Numbered from the stretch's first letter, positions 54,722 through 63,868 are shown. The stretch is 64,000 nucleotides of DNA from Clostridiales bacterium (GCA_018366495.1 JAGZHZ010000001.1:62001-126000); one strand, 5' to 3'. The notes: generated from the sequence alone by a model not told the origin. Numbers and translations are program-made.

Positions 54722-55762
54722 TTATGGGAACATCGGCACTTGACGCAGCCCTTCTGCTTCCTCGATCCCAAACAGCAGATTCATGTTCTGCACTGCCTGA
54801 CCTGCTGCTCCTTTTACAAGATTATCCATCGCTCCCATCATAATGATACGATTTGTTCTCGGATCAATTTTAAAATTCACATCCACATAATTACTTCCCT
54901 CAACCCATTTTGTCTGAGGCGTCACATCCGGATCAAGTACCCTTACAAACCGTTCCTTGTCATAATATTTATCGTACGCAGCTCTTACTTCCTCATATGT
55001 CGTCTCTTTCTGCAAAGAAGCGTATGCTGTGACTAAAATTCCTCTGTTCATCGGCACAAGATGAGGCGTAAAGTTCAAACGGATTTCTTTTCCTGCCGCA
55101 TATCCAAGCTGTTCTTCAATCTCTGGCGTATGGCGGTGAACTGCTACCCCATATGCTTTGATATTTTCATTCACTTCACAATATAAGTTATCAAGCTTTG
55201 CGCCTCTTCCAGCGCCTGACGTGCCTGATTTCGCATCAATAATGATGGTGTCAGGATCAATCAATCCTTCTTTTAACAGAGGATAAATCGAAAGAATGCT
55301 GCAAGTCGGATAACATCCAGGATTTGCTATCAATCTTGCCTTTTTAATCTCCTCACGATTAATCTCGCAAAGTCCATACACCGCTTCCTCTATAAATTGT
55401 GGCGTCTTATGTTCAATTTTATACCATTCTTCATACGTCTCAACATTTTTAATCCGAAAATCCGCGCTCAGATCAATCACTTTTACTTTAGAAAGGATTT
55501 CTTCATTTACCAGAGAAGCACATAATCCCTGTGGTGTCGCTGTAAATACGACATCAACCTGGTCAGCAAGCGCTTCCATATTATCGTCCATACATTTTTC
55601 ATCTACAATCTGAAACATATTCTGATATACTTCATAATATTTCTTATCAATATAGCTTCTGGAACCGTACCATTTAATCTCTGCTTCTTTATGTCCCATT
55701 AACAGTCTTACAAGTTCTCCGCCGGCGTAACCGGTCGCACCTATGATTCCTACTTTTATCAT
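54722..55762 (-). CDS. argC: N-acetyl-gamma-glutamyl-phosphate reductase
   Basis: NADPH-dependent reductase of arginine synthesis. 346 residues: the N-terminal GATGYAGGELVRLL nucleotide fold, catalytic Cys in ANPGCYPTCSILSIYPL, and the HRHTPEIEEQL block. First gene of the arg operon, divergent from argG, with a promoter in the shared spacer. Confidence 0.97.
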   Translation of the reverse strand: MIKVGIIGATGYAGGELVRLLMGHKEAEIKWYGSRSYIDKKYYEVYQNMFQIVDEKCMDDNMEALADQVDVVFTATPQGLCASLVNEEILSKVKVIDLSADFRIKNVETYEEWYKIEHKTPQFIEEAVYGLCEINREEIKKARLIANPGCYPTCSILSIYPLLKEGLIDPDTIIIDAKSGTSGAGRGAKLDNLYCEVNENIKAYGVAVHRHTPEIEEQLGYAAGKEIRLNFTPHLVPMNRGILVTAYASLQKETTYEEVRAAYDKYYDKERFVRVLDPDVTPQTKWVEGSNYVDVNFKIDPRTNRIIMMGAMDNLVKGAAGQAVQNMNLLFGIEEAEGLRQVPMFP

Positions 55763-55893
55763 GTGTCCTATTTTCCTTTCTATTTTATATTTCGTATTTT
55801 AAAAAGGTATCGCTTTTTCAAAGCAGGCCTTTCTTATTCTTTTTCTTATGATATCGTATCTCTCTGCCAAAGTAAAGTGTTTTTTGACGTATA

Positions 55894-55922
55894 TTTATAC
55901 ATATTTATCGTATAATATTCAA
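55894..55922 (-). promoter_or_regulatory. Promoter of argCJBD
   Basis: TTGAAT and TATAAA on the minus strand are 17 bases apart. The spacer is AT-rich, so the call is moderate. About 130 bases of leader would precede argC. Confidence 0.45.
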
Positions 55923-55958
55923 ACTTTTTGTCACTTCTTACAATTTTCAGATTAGGAC

Positions 55959-55987
55959 TTGAATAATTATGATAATTGATGTATAGT
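55959..55987 (+). promoter_or_regulatory. Promoter of argG
   Basis: TTGAAT and TATAGT are 17 bases apart and end 46 bases before the argG ATG. A putative ArgR site overlaps the expected transcription start. Confidence 0.6.
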
Positions 55988-55995
55988 AAAACATA

Positions 55996-56012
55996 ATGAA
56001 ATATAAATGCAC
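55996..56012. promoter_or_regulatory. Possible ArgR operator (ARG box) at argG
   Basis: AATGAAATATAAATGCA keeps the TGAA and ATGCA half-sites of the Bacillus ARG box but with one extra central base. Its location just after the argG -10 box suits repression by the ArgR encoded at 21956-22408. Confidence 0.35.
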
Positions 56013-56033
56013 AAAAGCAGGAGGATTTAGGAA

Positions 56034-57260
56034 ATGAAAGAGAAAGTAGTTCTGGCATATTCAGGCGGATTGGATACAACCGCAATTATTCCATGGTTAA
56101 AAGAAAAATTCGATTACGAGGTAATTTGCTGCTGTATCGACTGCGGACAGGAAAATGAATTGGATGGATTAGATGAAAGAGCAAAATTATCAGGCGCTTC
56201 CAAATTATATATAGAAAATATTGTAGATGAATTCTGTGAAGAATATATTATGCCATGCGTACAGGCAGGCGCTGTTTATGAAAACAAATATTTACTTGGA
56301 ACTTCCATGGCTCGTCCTGGCATTGCAAAAAAATTAGTGGAAATTGCCCGCAAAGAAGGCGCTTCCGCCATCTGCCACGGCGCAACGGGAAAAGGAAATG
56401 ACCAGATCCGTTTTGAGCTGAGCATCAAAGCGCTGGCTCCTGACATCAAGATTATCGCTCCATGGCGTATGACAGATATCTGGACAATGCAGTCCCGTGA
56501 AGATGAAATTGAATACTGCAAACAGCATGGAATCGACCTTCCATTTGCCGCTGACAGCAGTTACAGCCGTGACCGCAACTTATGGCACATCAGCCATGAA
56601 GGTCTGGAACTGGAAGATCCTGCAAATGAGCCAAACTATGATCACCTTTTAGTTTTAGGTGTAACTCCTGAAAAGGCTCCTGATGAACCAGAATATGTGA
56701 CGATGACATTTGAAAAAGGAATCCCTACAAGCATCAATGGCGAAAAGATGAAAGTTTCTGATATCATCAAAAAATTAAATGCTCTGGGCGGAAAACATGG
56801 AATCGGTATCGTTGACATCGTAGAAAACCGTGTTGTTGGTATGAAATCTCGTGGTGTATATGAAACTCCTGGCGGAACAATCCTGATGGAAGCACATAAA
56901 CAGCTGGAAGAACTTGTATTAGACCGTGATACTATGAATGTAAAAAAAGATATGGGCAACAAGATGGCACAGATCGTATACGAAGGAAAATGGTTCACTC
57001 CTCTTCGCGAGGCAATCCAGGCTTTCGTTACTTCCACGCAGCAGTATGTGACAGGTGAAGTAAAATTCAAACTTTACAAAGGAAATATCATCAAAGCCGG
57101 CACAACCTCTCCATATTCTTTATACAGTGAATCTCTTGCTTCTTTCACAACAGGCGATCTGTATGATCATCATGACGCTGATGGCTTCATCACATTATTC
57201 GGACTTCCTATGAAAGTGCGTGCAATGAAGATGGCACAGGCTGCAAAAAAAGATCAGTAA
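56034..57260 (+). CDS. argG: Argininosuccinate synthase
   Basis: Joins citrulline and aspartate using ATP. 408 residues; the PP-loop AYSGGLDTT is at residues 8-16, with CHGATGKGNDQIRFE and APWR blocks. AGGAGG precedes the ATG. It is transcribed divergently from argCJBD. argH is not in the window, although argG and argH are often adjacent. Confidence 0.97.
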   Translation: MKEKVVLAYSGGLDTTAIIPWLKEKFDYEVICCCIDCGQENELDGLDERAKLSGASKLYIENIVDEFCEEYIMPCVQAGAVYENKYLLGTSMARPGIAKKLVEIARKEGASAICHGATGKGNDQIRFELSIKALAPDIKIIAPWRMTDIWTMQSREDEIEYCKQHGIDLPFAADSSYSRDRNLWHISHEGLELEDPANEPNYDHLLVLGVTPEKAPDEPEYVTMTFEKGIPTSINGEKMKVSDIIKKLNALGGKHGIGIVDIVENRVVGMKSRGVYETPGGTILMEAHKQLEELVLDRDTMNVKKDMGNKMAQIVYEGKWFTPLREAIQAFVTSTQQYVTGEVKFKLYKGNIIKAGTTSPYSLYSESLASFTTGDLYDHHDADGFITLFGLPMKVRAMKMAQAAKKDQ

Positions 57261-57370
57261 ATTACAAAAAACTCCGTGGAATCAGGAACTGACTCTGCAC
57301 GGTAGAAATCAGTGATAAAACTTATAACAGCGGTATAGCAAAGGGGCTGTAAAAAAGCTCCCCTAATAGA

Positions 57371-57406
57371 AAAATCGCCCAGTCCGTGAGGTCTGAGCGA
57401 TTTTTT
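57371..57406 (+). terminator. Terminator downstream of argG
   Basis: AAAATCGCCCAGTCC and GGTCTGAGCGATTTT form an interrupted stem followed by T residues, about 110 bases after the argG stop codon. The 110 bases between contain a weaker hairpin (AGGGG ... CCCCT at 57342-57365) and no gene. Confidence 0.75.
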
Positions 57407-57523
57407 GGTATAATGAATGATGCTAATAAATCAAAATACCAATGATAATTATACAACTTGTTTTATTGATCGCAGCATTTAAACTGAAATACTGCTTTCT
57501 GATCTTCCCTTTCGGTTCAGATA

Positions 57524-57760
57524 TTATTCAACACTTAAAGAATTTTGATACTCTGTCAGTGCATCCATATTTACTTCATAACTTTTTGGTTCTGGAGTAT
57601 TTGCTTTATCATAGACAGAGAATCCAATCCATACACACAGTGCTGCGCCGATCACTACTGCGCCGATCTGCATCAGAAGTTTTTGCTGTTTCTGTTTTTT
57701 TATAATCTTTGCACGGTTTGCTTTCTCTTTTTTATACCGATCTACTTTTTCCTGGCTCAT
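57524..57760 (-). CDS. Small single-pass membrane protein, unknown function
   Basis: 78 residues. A very basic N-terminus (KVDRYKKEKANRAKIIKKQKQQKLL, split across residues 5-29), one membrane helix (about 30-48, IGAVVIGAALCVWIGFSVY), and a short acidic exterior with DALTEYQNSL. The positive-inside rule puts the C-terminus outside. AAGGAGAG precedes the ATG. I recognise the general type in Clostridia but no function. It is downstream of degV on the same strand. Confidence 0.8.
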   Translation of the reverse strand: MSQEKVDRYKKEKANRAKIIKKQKQQKLLMQIGAVVIGAALCVWIGFSVYDKANTPEPKSYEVNMDALTEYQNSLSVE

Positions 57761-57844
57761 ACGTTATCTCTCCTTATGTTTTGTTAAAATCTTAGTCCTA
57801 TTATACACCACAACGTATGATTTTGCACCATCTTTTTATCCAAC

Positions 57845-58684
57845 TCAGACAACTGCAATAACTCCGCCGTCATTCGCATACATTGTACTGATACCTGCCG
57901 TATCGAGCACAATGACATCTTTGATCTTCATCTGCTCCTGCAGTGCTTCTTTTATAACCTGTGCTCGGTCAGGACAGTTGCAGTGAGCAATTGCCAGAAT
58001 CTTCTCCTCCGGATGATCTGTCTTTTCTACAATATAATTTACCATCTTTACAAGAGCTTTGTTAATTCCTCGTGCCTTATCAAGCTGAACGATTGTTCCT
58101 TCCGGAGTCGATGCCATCACTGGTTTGATCTTCAGAGCATTTGCCACAAACGCTTTGATATTGCTCAAACGACCATTTTTTCTGAGCGTCTCCAGATTTT
58201 CCAGCACAAAAAATGTATTCTGTTCTGCAATGTATTCTTCTACCTGTCTGATTACTTCTTCAAATTCATTTCCTTTCTCTTCCAATTCCTGAATCTTTAA
58301 AGCAATCAATGTCTCGCCAACGGATGCAGACCGTGAATTAAACACATAGATTTTCTTTTCCGGTTTCTCTTCTAAAAGCAAATTTCTTCCAAGCTGCGCG
58401 CTATTGTAGGAACCGCTCAGTTCTGAAGACAATGTCACCGCATAAATATGTTCTGCCGGATCATCAAACGCCTTTTTATAAATTTCCGGTGAAGGACAAG
58501 AAGATTTTGGGCAATTTGGACTTGCCGCAATCTTCTCCAAAAAATCTTTCTGGTTAAATGTTTCATCATCCACAAAGACCAGATCATCCAACTGCATTGT
58601 CAAAGAGGCGGTCACAAAATTGCCGCTCTCTTTCATCTCTTTTGTAAGCTCTCCACAACTGTCAACGACTACTTTAAAACTCAT
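57845..58684 (-). CDS. DegV family fatty-acid-binding protein
   Basis: 279 residues from the ATG after GGAGG. FKVVVDSCGELTKEM at the start, SSELSGSYNSAQLG and the C-terminal AHCNCPDRAQ block place it in the DegV/FakB family, which binds fatty acids and, with FakA kinase, phosphorylates them. No fakA gene is nearby. Single gene. Confidence 0.93.
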   Translation of the reverse strand: MSFKVVVDSCGELTKEMKESGNFVTASLTMQLDDLVFVDDETFNQKDFLEKIAASPNCPKSSCPSPEIYKKAFDDPAEHIYAVTLSSELSGSYNSAQLGRNLLLEEKPEKKIYVFNSRSASVGETLIALKIQELEEKGNEFEEVIRQVEEYIAEQNTFFVLENLETLRKNGRLSNIKAFVANALKIKPVMASTPEGTIVQLDKARGINKALVKMVNYIVEKTDHPEEKILAIAHCNCPDRAQVIKEALQEQMKIKDVIVLDTAGISTMYANDGGVIAVV

Positions 58685-58857
58685 ATGCTTTCCTCCTGGT
58701 GATAGATTATTCCAGTATCTATATTTTGTACTCTTTATCATTTATTATGTAGTATTCAATACTAGATAATAATAACACATATATTTCTGCTTGAAAAGGG
58801 GGGAAAATAAGAATATACTAGAACTGCATTATACATATCATATGAGGAGAATATATT

Positions 58858-59361
58858 TTGATTCACTTAACAATTTTAGAAATTAAAAATTTTATGTCAA
58901 AGCTTCTGCTGCACGATGTCTTTGACCATTTTTTACTGCTGGATGCTTCCATAAGCACAGACTGCACCTTTACGATCGACGGTCACCGCAACAGAGCCTT
59001 TTATACAACTGAGGAATTTCAGGAACAGACAACTCATGAATATGCTCTTGTTCCATGGAGACAGCTGCGCCATTTCTGTTATAAGATCATCAAAGGAAAA
59101 AAAACACCTTCCAAGTTTCATTTCAGTTTTCAGCTCCCGCTGTCAGATACAGAACAATTACTGGAGCAGTCGCAATCTTCTCTCACAAAAAATGATGTCA
59201 GCGGTCTTTTTCTTCATATTCGATATGACGGTTCTTCTCTGAGCTGCATCACTGGAACCTCCTATCAGATTTTTTCTCTTGATAAGACGCTGGATCACGC
59301 CTGGGATCAGAAAATCCAGTCCTTTTTCGCCCAGTCTCAGATTGCTTTTGACCTTCTCTGA
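58858..59361 (+). CDS. Lachnospiraceae-type conserved protein (DUF5721-like), unknown function
   Basis: 167 residues, soluble. The start is TTG with GAGGAGA nine bases upstream. IKNFMSKLLLHDVFDHFLL at the N-terminus, ALVPWRQLRHFCYKIIKGKKTPSKFHF and a C-terminal SFFAQSQIAFDLL resemble a family I know mainly from Lachnospiraceae; the family name is from memory and unverified. No enzymatic motif seen. It lies directly upstream of htpG. Confidence 0.75.
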   Translation: MIHLTILEIKNFMSKLLLHDVFDHFLLLDASISTDCTFTIDGHRNRAFYTTEEFQEQTTHEYALVPWRQLRHFCYKIIKGKKTPSKFHFSFQLPLSDTEQLLEQSQSSLTKNDVSGLFLHIRYDGSSLSCITGTSYQIFSLDKTLDHAWDQKIQSFFAQSQIAFDLL

Positions 59362-59370
59362 TTCATCTTG

Positions 59371-59397
59371 TTAGCACTCACTTAATTTGAGTGCTAA
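59371..59397. promoter_or_regulatory. CIRCE element (HrcA operator)
   Basis: TTAGCACTC, nine bases, GAGTGCTAA: a perfect match to the CIRCE consensus. It ends eight bases before the -35 box of the htpG promoter. It could also serve as a weak terminator of the upstream gene. Confidence 0.93.
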
Positions 59398-59404
59398 TTT
59401 TCTC

Positions 59405-59433
59405 TTGACTTTTTCCATTTTGCGTATTACACT
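59405..59433 (+). promoter_or_regulatory. Promoter of htpG
   Basis: TTGACT and TACACT are 17 bases apart, immediately downstream of the CIRCE element, giving an htpG leader of about 140 bases. Confidence 0.6.
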
Positions 59434-59581
59434 TAGAACAACGGCAGATCAATTGTCTGCATTGATTCTCTCTTCTGCTGCGGCAGAGCGAGATGACAGG
59501 CATAGATCTTTTATCTATACCTTTACCGTATTACTTTTAGAAAACAGATTATAAAACAGAATGTAAAAGGAGTGTGCCAGT

Positions 59582-61654
59582 ATGAGCAGTAAAACAGGAA
59601 GTCTTTCCATTAACAGCGAAAATATTTTTCCGATTATCAAAAAATGGCTGTATTCCGACCATGATATTTTTGTCCGTGAATTAGTTTCCAACGGATGTGA
59701 TGCCATCACAAAACTGAAAAAACTAGAAGTGATGGGTGAATATACATTCCCTGAAAACCATAAAAACAAAATCAATGTGATTGTCAACCCTGAGCAGAAG
59801 ACATTGAAATTTATTGATACCGGTATCGGTATGACTGCTGATGAAGTTGAAGAGTATATCACACAGATCGCCTTCTCAGGTGCAACTGATTTTCTTGAAA
59901 AATACAAAGACAAGACAAACAACGATGAGATTATCGGTCACTTCGGTTTAGGTTTCTACTCCGCTTTTATGGTTGCAGACGAAGTGCACATTGATACTCT
60001 TTCTTATAAAGACGGAGCTTCTTCTGTTCACTGGGAATGCGACGGCGGAACAGAATATACGATCACAGATGGCAATAAGACGACAGTCGGAACAGAAATC
60101 ACTCTGTTTTTAAATGAAGAAAGCGTTGAATTTGCAAATGAATATCGTGTCAGAGAAGTATTGGAGAAATACTGTTCTTTCATGCCTGTAGAAATCTTCC
60201 TTTCAAAAGAAAACGCTCCTCAGGAATATGAGACGATTGATGAAAGCGATCTCAGAGACGACGACGTTGTCGTAGAACATATCCACGAGGAAGCAAAGAC
60301 AGAAGAAAAAGAAAATGAAAACGGTGAAAAAGAAATCGTGGAGATTTCTCCTGCCAAAGACCGTGTAAAGATCAATAAACGTCCTGTATCATTAAGTGAC
60401 ACGCATCCGCTGTGGACAAAGCATCCAAACGAATGCAGCGAAGAGGATTATAAAGAATTTTACCGCAAGGTATTTATGGATTACAAAGAGCCTCTGTTCT
60501 GGATTCATTTAAATATGGATTATCCATTTAACTTAAAAGGTATCTTATACTTCCCGAAAATCAACACCGAATACGATTCTATCGAAGGTACAATCAAACT
60601 GTACAACAATCAGGTATTTATCGCTGACAACATCAAAGAAGTCATTCCAGAATTTTTGATGCTGTTAAAAGGTGTTATTGACTGCCCGGATCTGCCTCTG
60701 AACGTATCCAGAAGCGCTCTGCAGAACGATGGATTCGTAAAGAAAATTTCCGATTATATTGCTAAGAAAGTTGCCGATAAATTAAATGGTATGTGCAAGA
60801 CAGACCGTGAAACTTACGAAAAATACTGGGACGATATCAACCCATTTATCAAATTCGGCTGCATCAAAGACGAAAAATTCTCTGACAAGATTATGGGTTC
60901 TGTTTTATTCAAAAATCTGGAAGGCAAATATCTGACTTTACAGGATTTCATTGACGAAAACAAGAAAGAAGAAGAAAAAACAGAAGAAACAAAAGAAGAA
61001 AATGCAGACAATCAAACAGAGGAAACAAAAGAGGAAGATGCTCAGGATGAAAAGAAGAAGACTACGCTCTTCTATGTCACAGATGAAGTTCAGCAGAGCC
61101 AGTACATCAACCTCTTCAAAGAGCAGGGTCTCGACGCTGTCATCTTAAAACACAACATTGATTCTGCTTTCATCACACATCTGGAGAGCAAAAATCAGGA
61201 TATCCGTTTCCAGCGCATCGATGCAGATCTCGACGAGAGCATGACAGACGGCTCTTCTGAAGATTTAAAAGAAACAACAGATACATTGACCGAAGTATTC
61301 CGCAAAGCGCTGAACAAAGACAAACTGGAAGTCAAAGTTGAGAAACTGAAAAATGAATCGGTTTCTTCTATGATGATCCTGTCTGAGGAAAGCAGACGTA
61401 TGCAGGAAATGATGAAAATGTACGGTATGTACGGCATGGATCCATCTATGTTCGGCAATAACGAGACACTCGTACTGAACGCCAACAACAAACTGGTACA
61501 GTATATTCTTGAAAATAAAGACTCTGAACATGTTCCAATGATGTGCTGCCAGTTATACGATCTCGCTGTACTGAGCCATAAACCGTTAAGCTCCGATGAA
61601 ATGACGAAGTTCATCGCCCGCAGCAATGAAATCATGATGCTTCTGGCAAAATAA
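59582..61654 (+). CDS. htpG: Chaperone HtpG (Hsp90) with acidic insertions
   Basis: 690 residues, against about 625 for E. coli HtpG. N-terminal ATPase domain with LVSNGCDA (ATP-binding Asn/Asp), DTGIGMT and GHFGLGFYSAFM; middle domain with NVSRSALQ; C-terminal dimerisation domain. Two Glu/Lys-rich insertions account for the extra length: about 213-262, where eukaryotic Hsp90 has its charged linker, and about 457-496 in the middle domain. AAGGAG precedes the ATG. The perfect CIRCE upstream suggests HrcA control. Confidence 0.96.
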   Translation: MSSKTGSLSINSENIFPIIKKWLYSDHDIFVRELVSNGCDAITKLKKLEVMGEYTFPENHKNKINVIVNPEQKTLKFIDTGIGMTADEVEEYITQIAFSGATDFLEKYKDKTNNDEIIGHFGLGFYSAFMVADEVHIDTLSYKDGASSVHWECDGGTEYTITDGNKTTVGTEITLFLNEESVEFANEYRVREVLEKYCSFMPVEIFLSKENAPQEYETIDESDLRDDDVVVEHIHEEAKTEEKENENGEKEIVEISPAKDRVKINKRPVSLSDTHPLWTKHPNECSEEDYKEFYRKVFMDYKEPLFWIHLNMDYPFNLKGILYFPKINTEYDSIEGTIKLYNNQVFIADNIKEVIPEFLMLLKGVIDCPDLPLNVSRSALQNDGFVKKISDYIAKKVADKLNGMCKTDRETYEKYWDDINPFIKFGCIKDEKFSDKIMGSVLFKNLEGKYLTLQDFIDENKKEEEKTEETKEENADNQTEETKEEDAQDEKKKTTLFYVTDEVQQSQYINLFKEQGLDAVILKHNIDSAFITHLESKNQDIRFQRIDADLDESMTDGSSEDLKETTDTLTEVFRKALNKDKLEVKVEKLKNESVSSMMILSEESRRMQEMMKMYGMYGMDPSMFGNNETLVLNANNKLVQYILENKDSEHVPMMCCQLYDLAVLSHKPLSSDEMTKFIARSNEIMMLLAK

Positions 61655-61762
61655 TTGCCTGATATCGCAAATCAGTAAAGTGCTCGTGAGCTTCTCAGCA
61701 CTGAAAGACAATGGGATTTTTGCGAAATAAATTTAAATAAAAAATTAAAATTTTCTATTATA

Positions 61763-61809
61763 AAATACCTCTGAAAAAAGTAAACGATTTACTCTTTTCA
61801 GAGGTATTT
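61763..61809. terminator. Bidirectional terminator after htpG
   Basis: AATACCTCTGAAAAAAGTAAA and TTTACTCTTTTCAGAGGTATT pair almost perfectly around CGA. It serves htpG on the plus strand and the convergent small secreted-protein gene on the minus strand. Confidence 0.8.
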
Positions 61810-61821
61810 CTTCTTTAAAAC

Positions 61822-62217
61822 TTAATATCCATATTCATAGCTCCACATTTTATCCAGCGATATGCTCCGTCCACATTCCGGACAGTGAAGATATGCCAGT
61901 TTAAATTCTACTTCTCCCTCCACATACACATTGCCAAAGAAAAAATCATAGTCTTTTGCTTCTTCTGACTGTGAATCAATGACCTTGCTGCCATATGCAA
62001 CTTCATATGTGCCGCCGCAATTTAGACAACGATGCGGCTGCCAGACAAAAAACGGAGTTTGTTCATATACATACTTGACCGGTATTCCCGGATGATAAAT
62101 CCCCAATATCGTCTCTGCCTGCAACACAAAAGGTGAGGATACACAGATTCCATACAAAGACGCCCACAGCAAAAATGATATTTTTTTATTTAAGATTTTA
62201 TTTTTTACTTTTCCCAT
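61822..62217 (-). CDS. Exported Cys-rich (zinc-ribbon-like) protein, unknown function
   Basis: 131 residues from the ATG with GAGG seven to eight bases upstream (a GTG two codons earlier is possible). A basic start and hydrophobic stretch end in VLQAE, a likely signal peptide. The mature part has two CxxC pairs, CLNCGG and CPECGR, separated by about 45 residues, as in a zinc ribbon or disulfide-held fold, which is unusual outside the membrane. It follows the duplicated-domain gene by 19 bases and likely works with it. No family recognised. Confidence 0.8.
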   Translation of the reverse strand: MGKVKNKILNKKISFLLWASLYGICVSSPFVLQAETILGIYHPGIPVKYVYEQTPFFVWQPHRCLNCGGTYEVAYGSKVIDSQSEEAKDYDFFFGNVYVEGEVEFKLAYLHCPECGRSISLDKMWSYEYGY

Positions 62218-62236
62218 TGGCACACCTCAAATCCTC

Positions 62237-63868
62237 TTAAAAGTCAGCCGCTTTCCCCTTCTCGTTTAAAAACGGCATCAGATCCCGCTTTTGAATCATC
62301 TCCACTGTTATCATTCCGCCTCTGATCCAATTCTCTAAAGCATCTGCGCCCTTTGATCCATATAACTCTCTTTTTCTTCTTTCTGTCACTTTACTGATTT
62401 CCAGCATTTGCTGTCCTGTCTCCTCTGCGTGATTCCTTGAGACAGAAAATTCCATCTTTGTGCCGTCTGCCAGAATAGCGCCTGCCGTTTTTGGCCGTGT
62501 GAAATAAACTTCCACATACGGTTCTATTTGTTTTACGTCCTCTATTGTTTTTATGCCTGAGCAAAGCTCCTCCATTTCTTCTGCCGTATGTAACTGTGTC
62601 AGGTGGATTCCTACTTTCCCCCAGCTCACATCTTCCATATTTCCTGCCTTCAGCCGTTCCCAATCCGCCGCATCTCTCTCATACAGCGTTGCCGTTTCTC
62701 TTCTTTCCAATAATAGATTTGGAGAACACTGCATGGCAAAATATCGTCCGCCCTCTTCCACTTCACAGACGCTGTACACAAAAATCCCAGCCTCATTGAA
62801 GCGATGGATCATTTTTGGAAACTGTTTTTCTATATTCTGTATCTGCCAGTGATCCGCTTTTTCTGAAAATTCCTCCAGCGTTTGATATCCAAAATACTCC
62901 TCCAGTTCATCGAGAGAATATGTTCCCATTTCCTTTTCTTCCTGCGCATTGACAAATTCTTCTGTGATGATCCCATCGCCGATCATCTGATAGCTTTCCT
63001 GTCTCTTTTTCATCTCCAGCAGTCTAAATTTTCCTTCTTCATTCAGAAATGGTTCCAGATCCCGCACTTCAATCTGTTCCATCGTTCTGCCTCCACCAGA
63101 GTCCTCTCTTTTGTAAACACCCTTTTCATACGGAATCACGTCCTCCGGATTTGTCTGATATCCTTTCATATGTTCAAATATCATGATATTTCCATCAGCC
63201 AGCACGCTCCTTATTCTGTTCAGTCCGGCAGATGTCAACGTTGTCTCCGCATAGGGGTCTATGTTTTTTATGTCAGCAAAGCTGCTCCATCCCGGAATAA
63301 TCTCTGCAAAATCCTCTTCTGTGCAAAGCCTTGTAATATAAATTCCTACTTTCCCCCACATTCGAATATTTTTCAAACCTTCTATTTTTACTCCCTCAGC
63401 CTGCGAATTCCAGCCCTCCTCATAGTTTGCCACTTCTCTTCCGTTAAGCCACAGGCAAGGCGACTGCTGCATGACAAAATACCGTCCGCCCTCTTTCACC
63501 TCACACACGCTGTAATTTAAGATCTTATTTTTCGTAAAACGATGTACCATGCCTGGGAAACGCTCCTCTATATTTTTCAGATTCCAGCGTTCTATTTTCT
63601 GCCCGAGTTCCTCAATCGTCTCATAGTAAAAATAATCCTCCAGTTCTTTTATCGAATACGTCCCCATCTCCTTTTCTTCCTGTGCCTCAATAAATTCTTC
63701 TGTGACAAATCCATCGCCCGGCATCTGATATCCTTCCATGTATTCTGCCTTTAGTTTCGGACACCATCCAATTACAAAACCAATTACAAAACATAGAAAT
63801 AAAAAAAAGAACGTTCTATATTTTTTTATTCCACATCTATTTTGTTTCTTTTCTTCTGTCAAAACCAT
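62237..63868 (-). CDS. Membrane-anchored protein with two tandem ~240-residue repeats, unknown function
   Basis: 543 residues. A membrane segment or signal anchor at about 19-36, then two copies of one domain, about 47-282 and 293-540. Both copies share DGFVTEEF/DGIITEEF, AQEEKEMGTYS, YSVCEV, EGGRYF and the C-terminal RDLEPFLNEEGK/RDLMPFLNEKGK. The copies are similar at DNA level too, so the duplication is fairly recent. No catalytic motif is seen. The ATG has GGGGG only two bases away; a TTG two codons on is better spaced. It leads a two-gene unit with the Cys-rich exported protein. Confidence 0.82.
   Translation of the reverse strand: MVLTEEKKQNRCGIKKYRTFFFLFLCFVIGFVIGWCPKLKAEYMEGYQMPGDGFVTEEFIEAQEEKEMGTYSIKELEDYFYYETIEELGQKIERWNLKNIEERFPGMVHRFTKNKILNYSVCEVKEGGRYFVMQQSPCLWLNGREVANYEEGWNSQAEGVKIEGLKNIRMWGKVGIYITRLCTEEDFAEIIPGWSSFADIKNIDPYAETTLTSAGLNRIRSVLADGNIMIFEHMKGYQTNPEDVIPYEKGVYKREDSGGGRTMEQIEVRDLEPFLNEEGKFRLLEMKKRQESYQMIGDGIITEEFVNAQEEKEMGTYSLDELEEYFGYQTLEEFSEKADHWQIQNIEKQFPKMIHRFNEAGIFVYSVCEVEEGGRYFAMQCSPNLLLERRETATLYERDAADWERLKAGNMEDVSWGKVGIHLTQLHTAEEMEELCSGIKTIEDVKQIEPYVEVYFTRPKTAGAILADGTKMEFSVSRNHAEETGQQMLEISKVTERRKRELYGSKGADALENWIRGGMITVEMIQKRDLMPFLNEKGKAADF

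Noticed and set aside
54135..54743. A 202-codon plus-strand open frame opposite argJ
   Set aside because: It lies fully antisense to a well-conserved gene, has no ribosome site and shows Ser/Thr/Pro-biased composition typical of complement-strand frames.
62882..63520. A 212-codon plus-strand open frame opposite the duplicated-repeat gene
   Set aside because: The minus-strand frame is much longer, has an internal repeat conserved in protein space and a membrane anchor; the plus-strand frame has no ribosome site.
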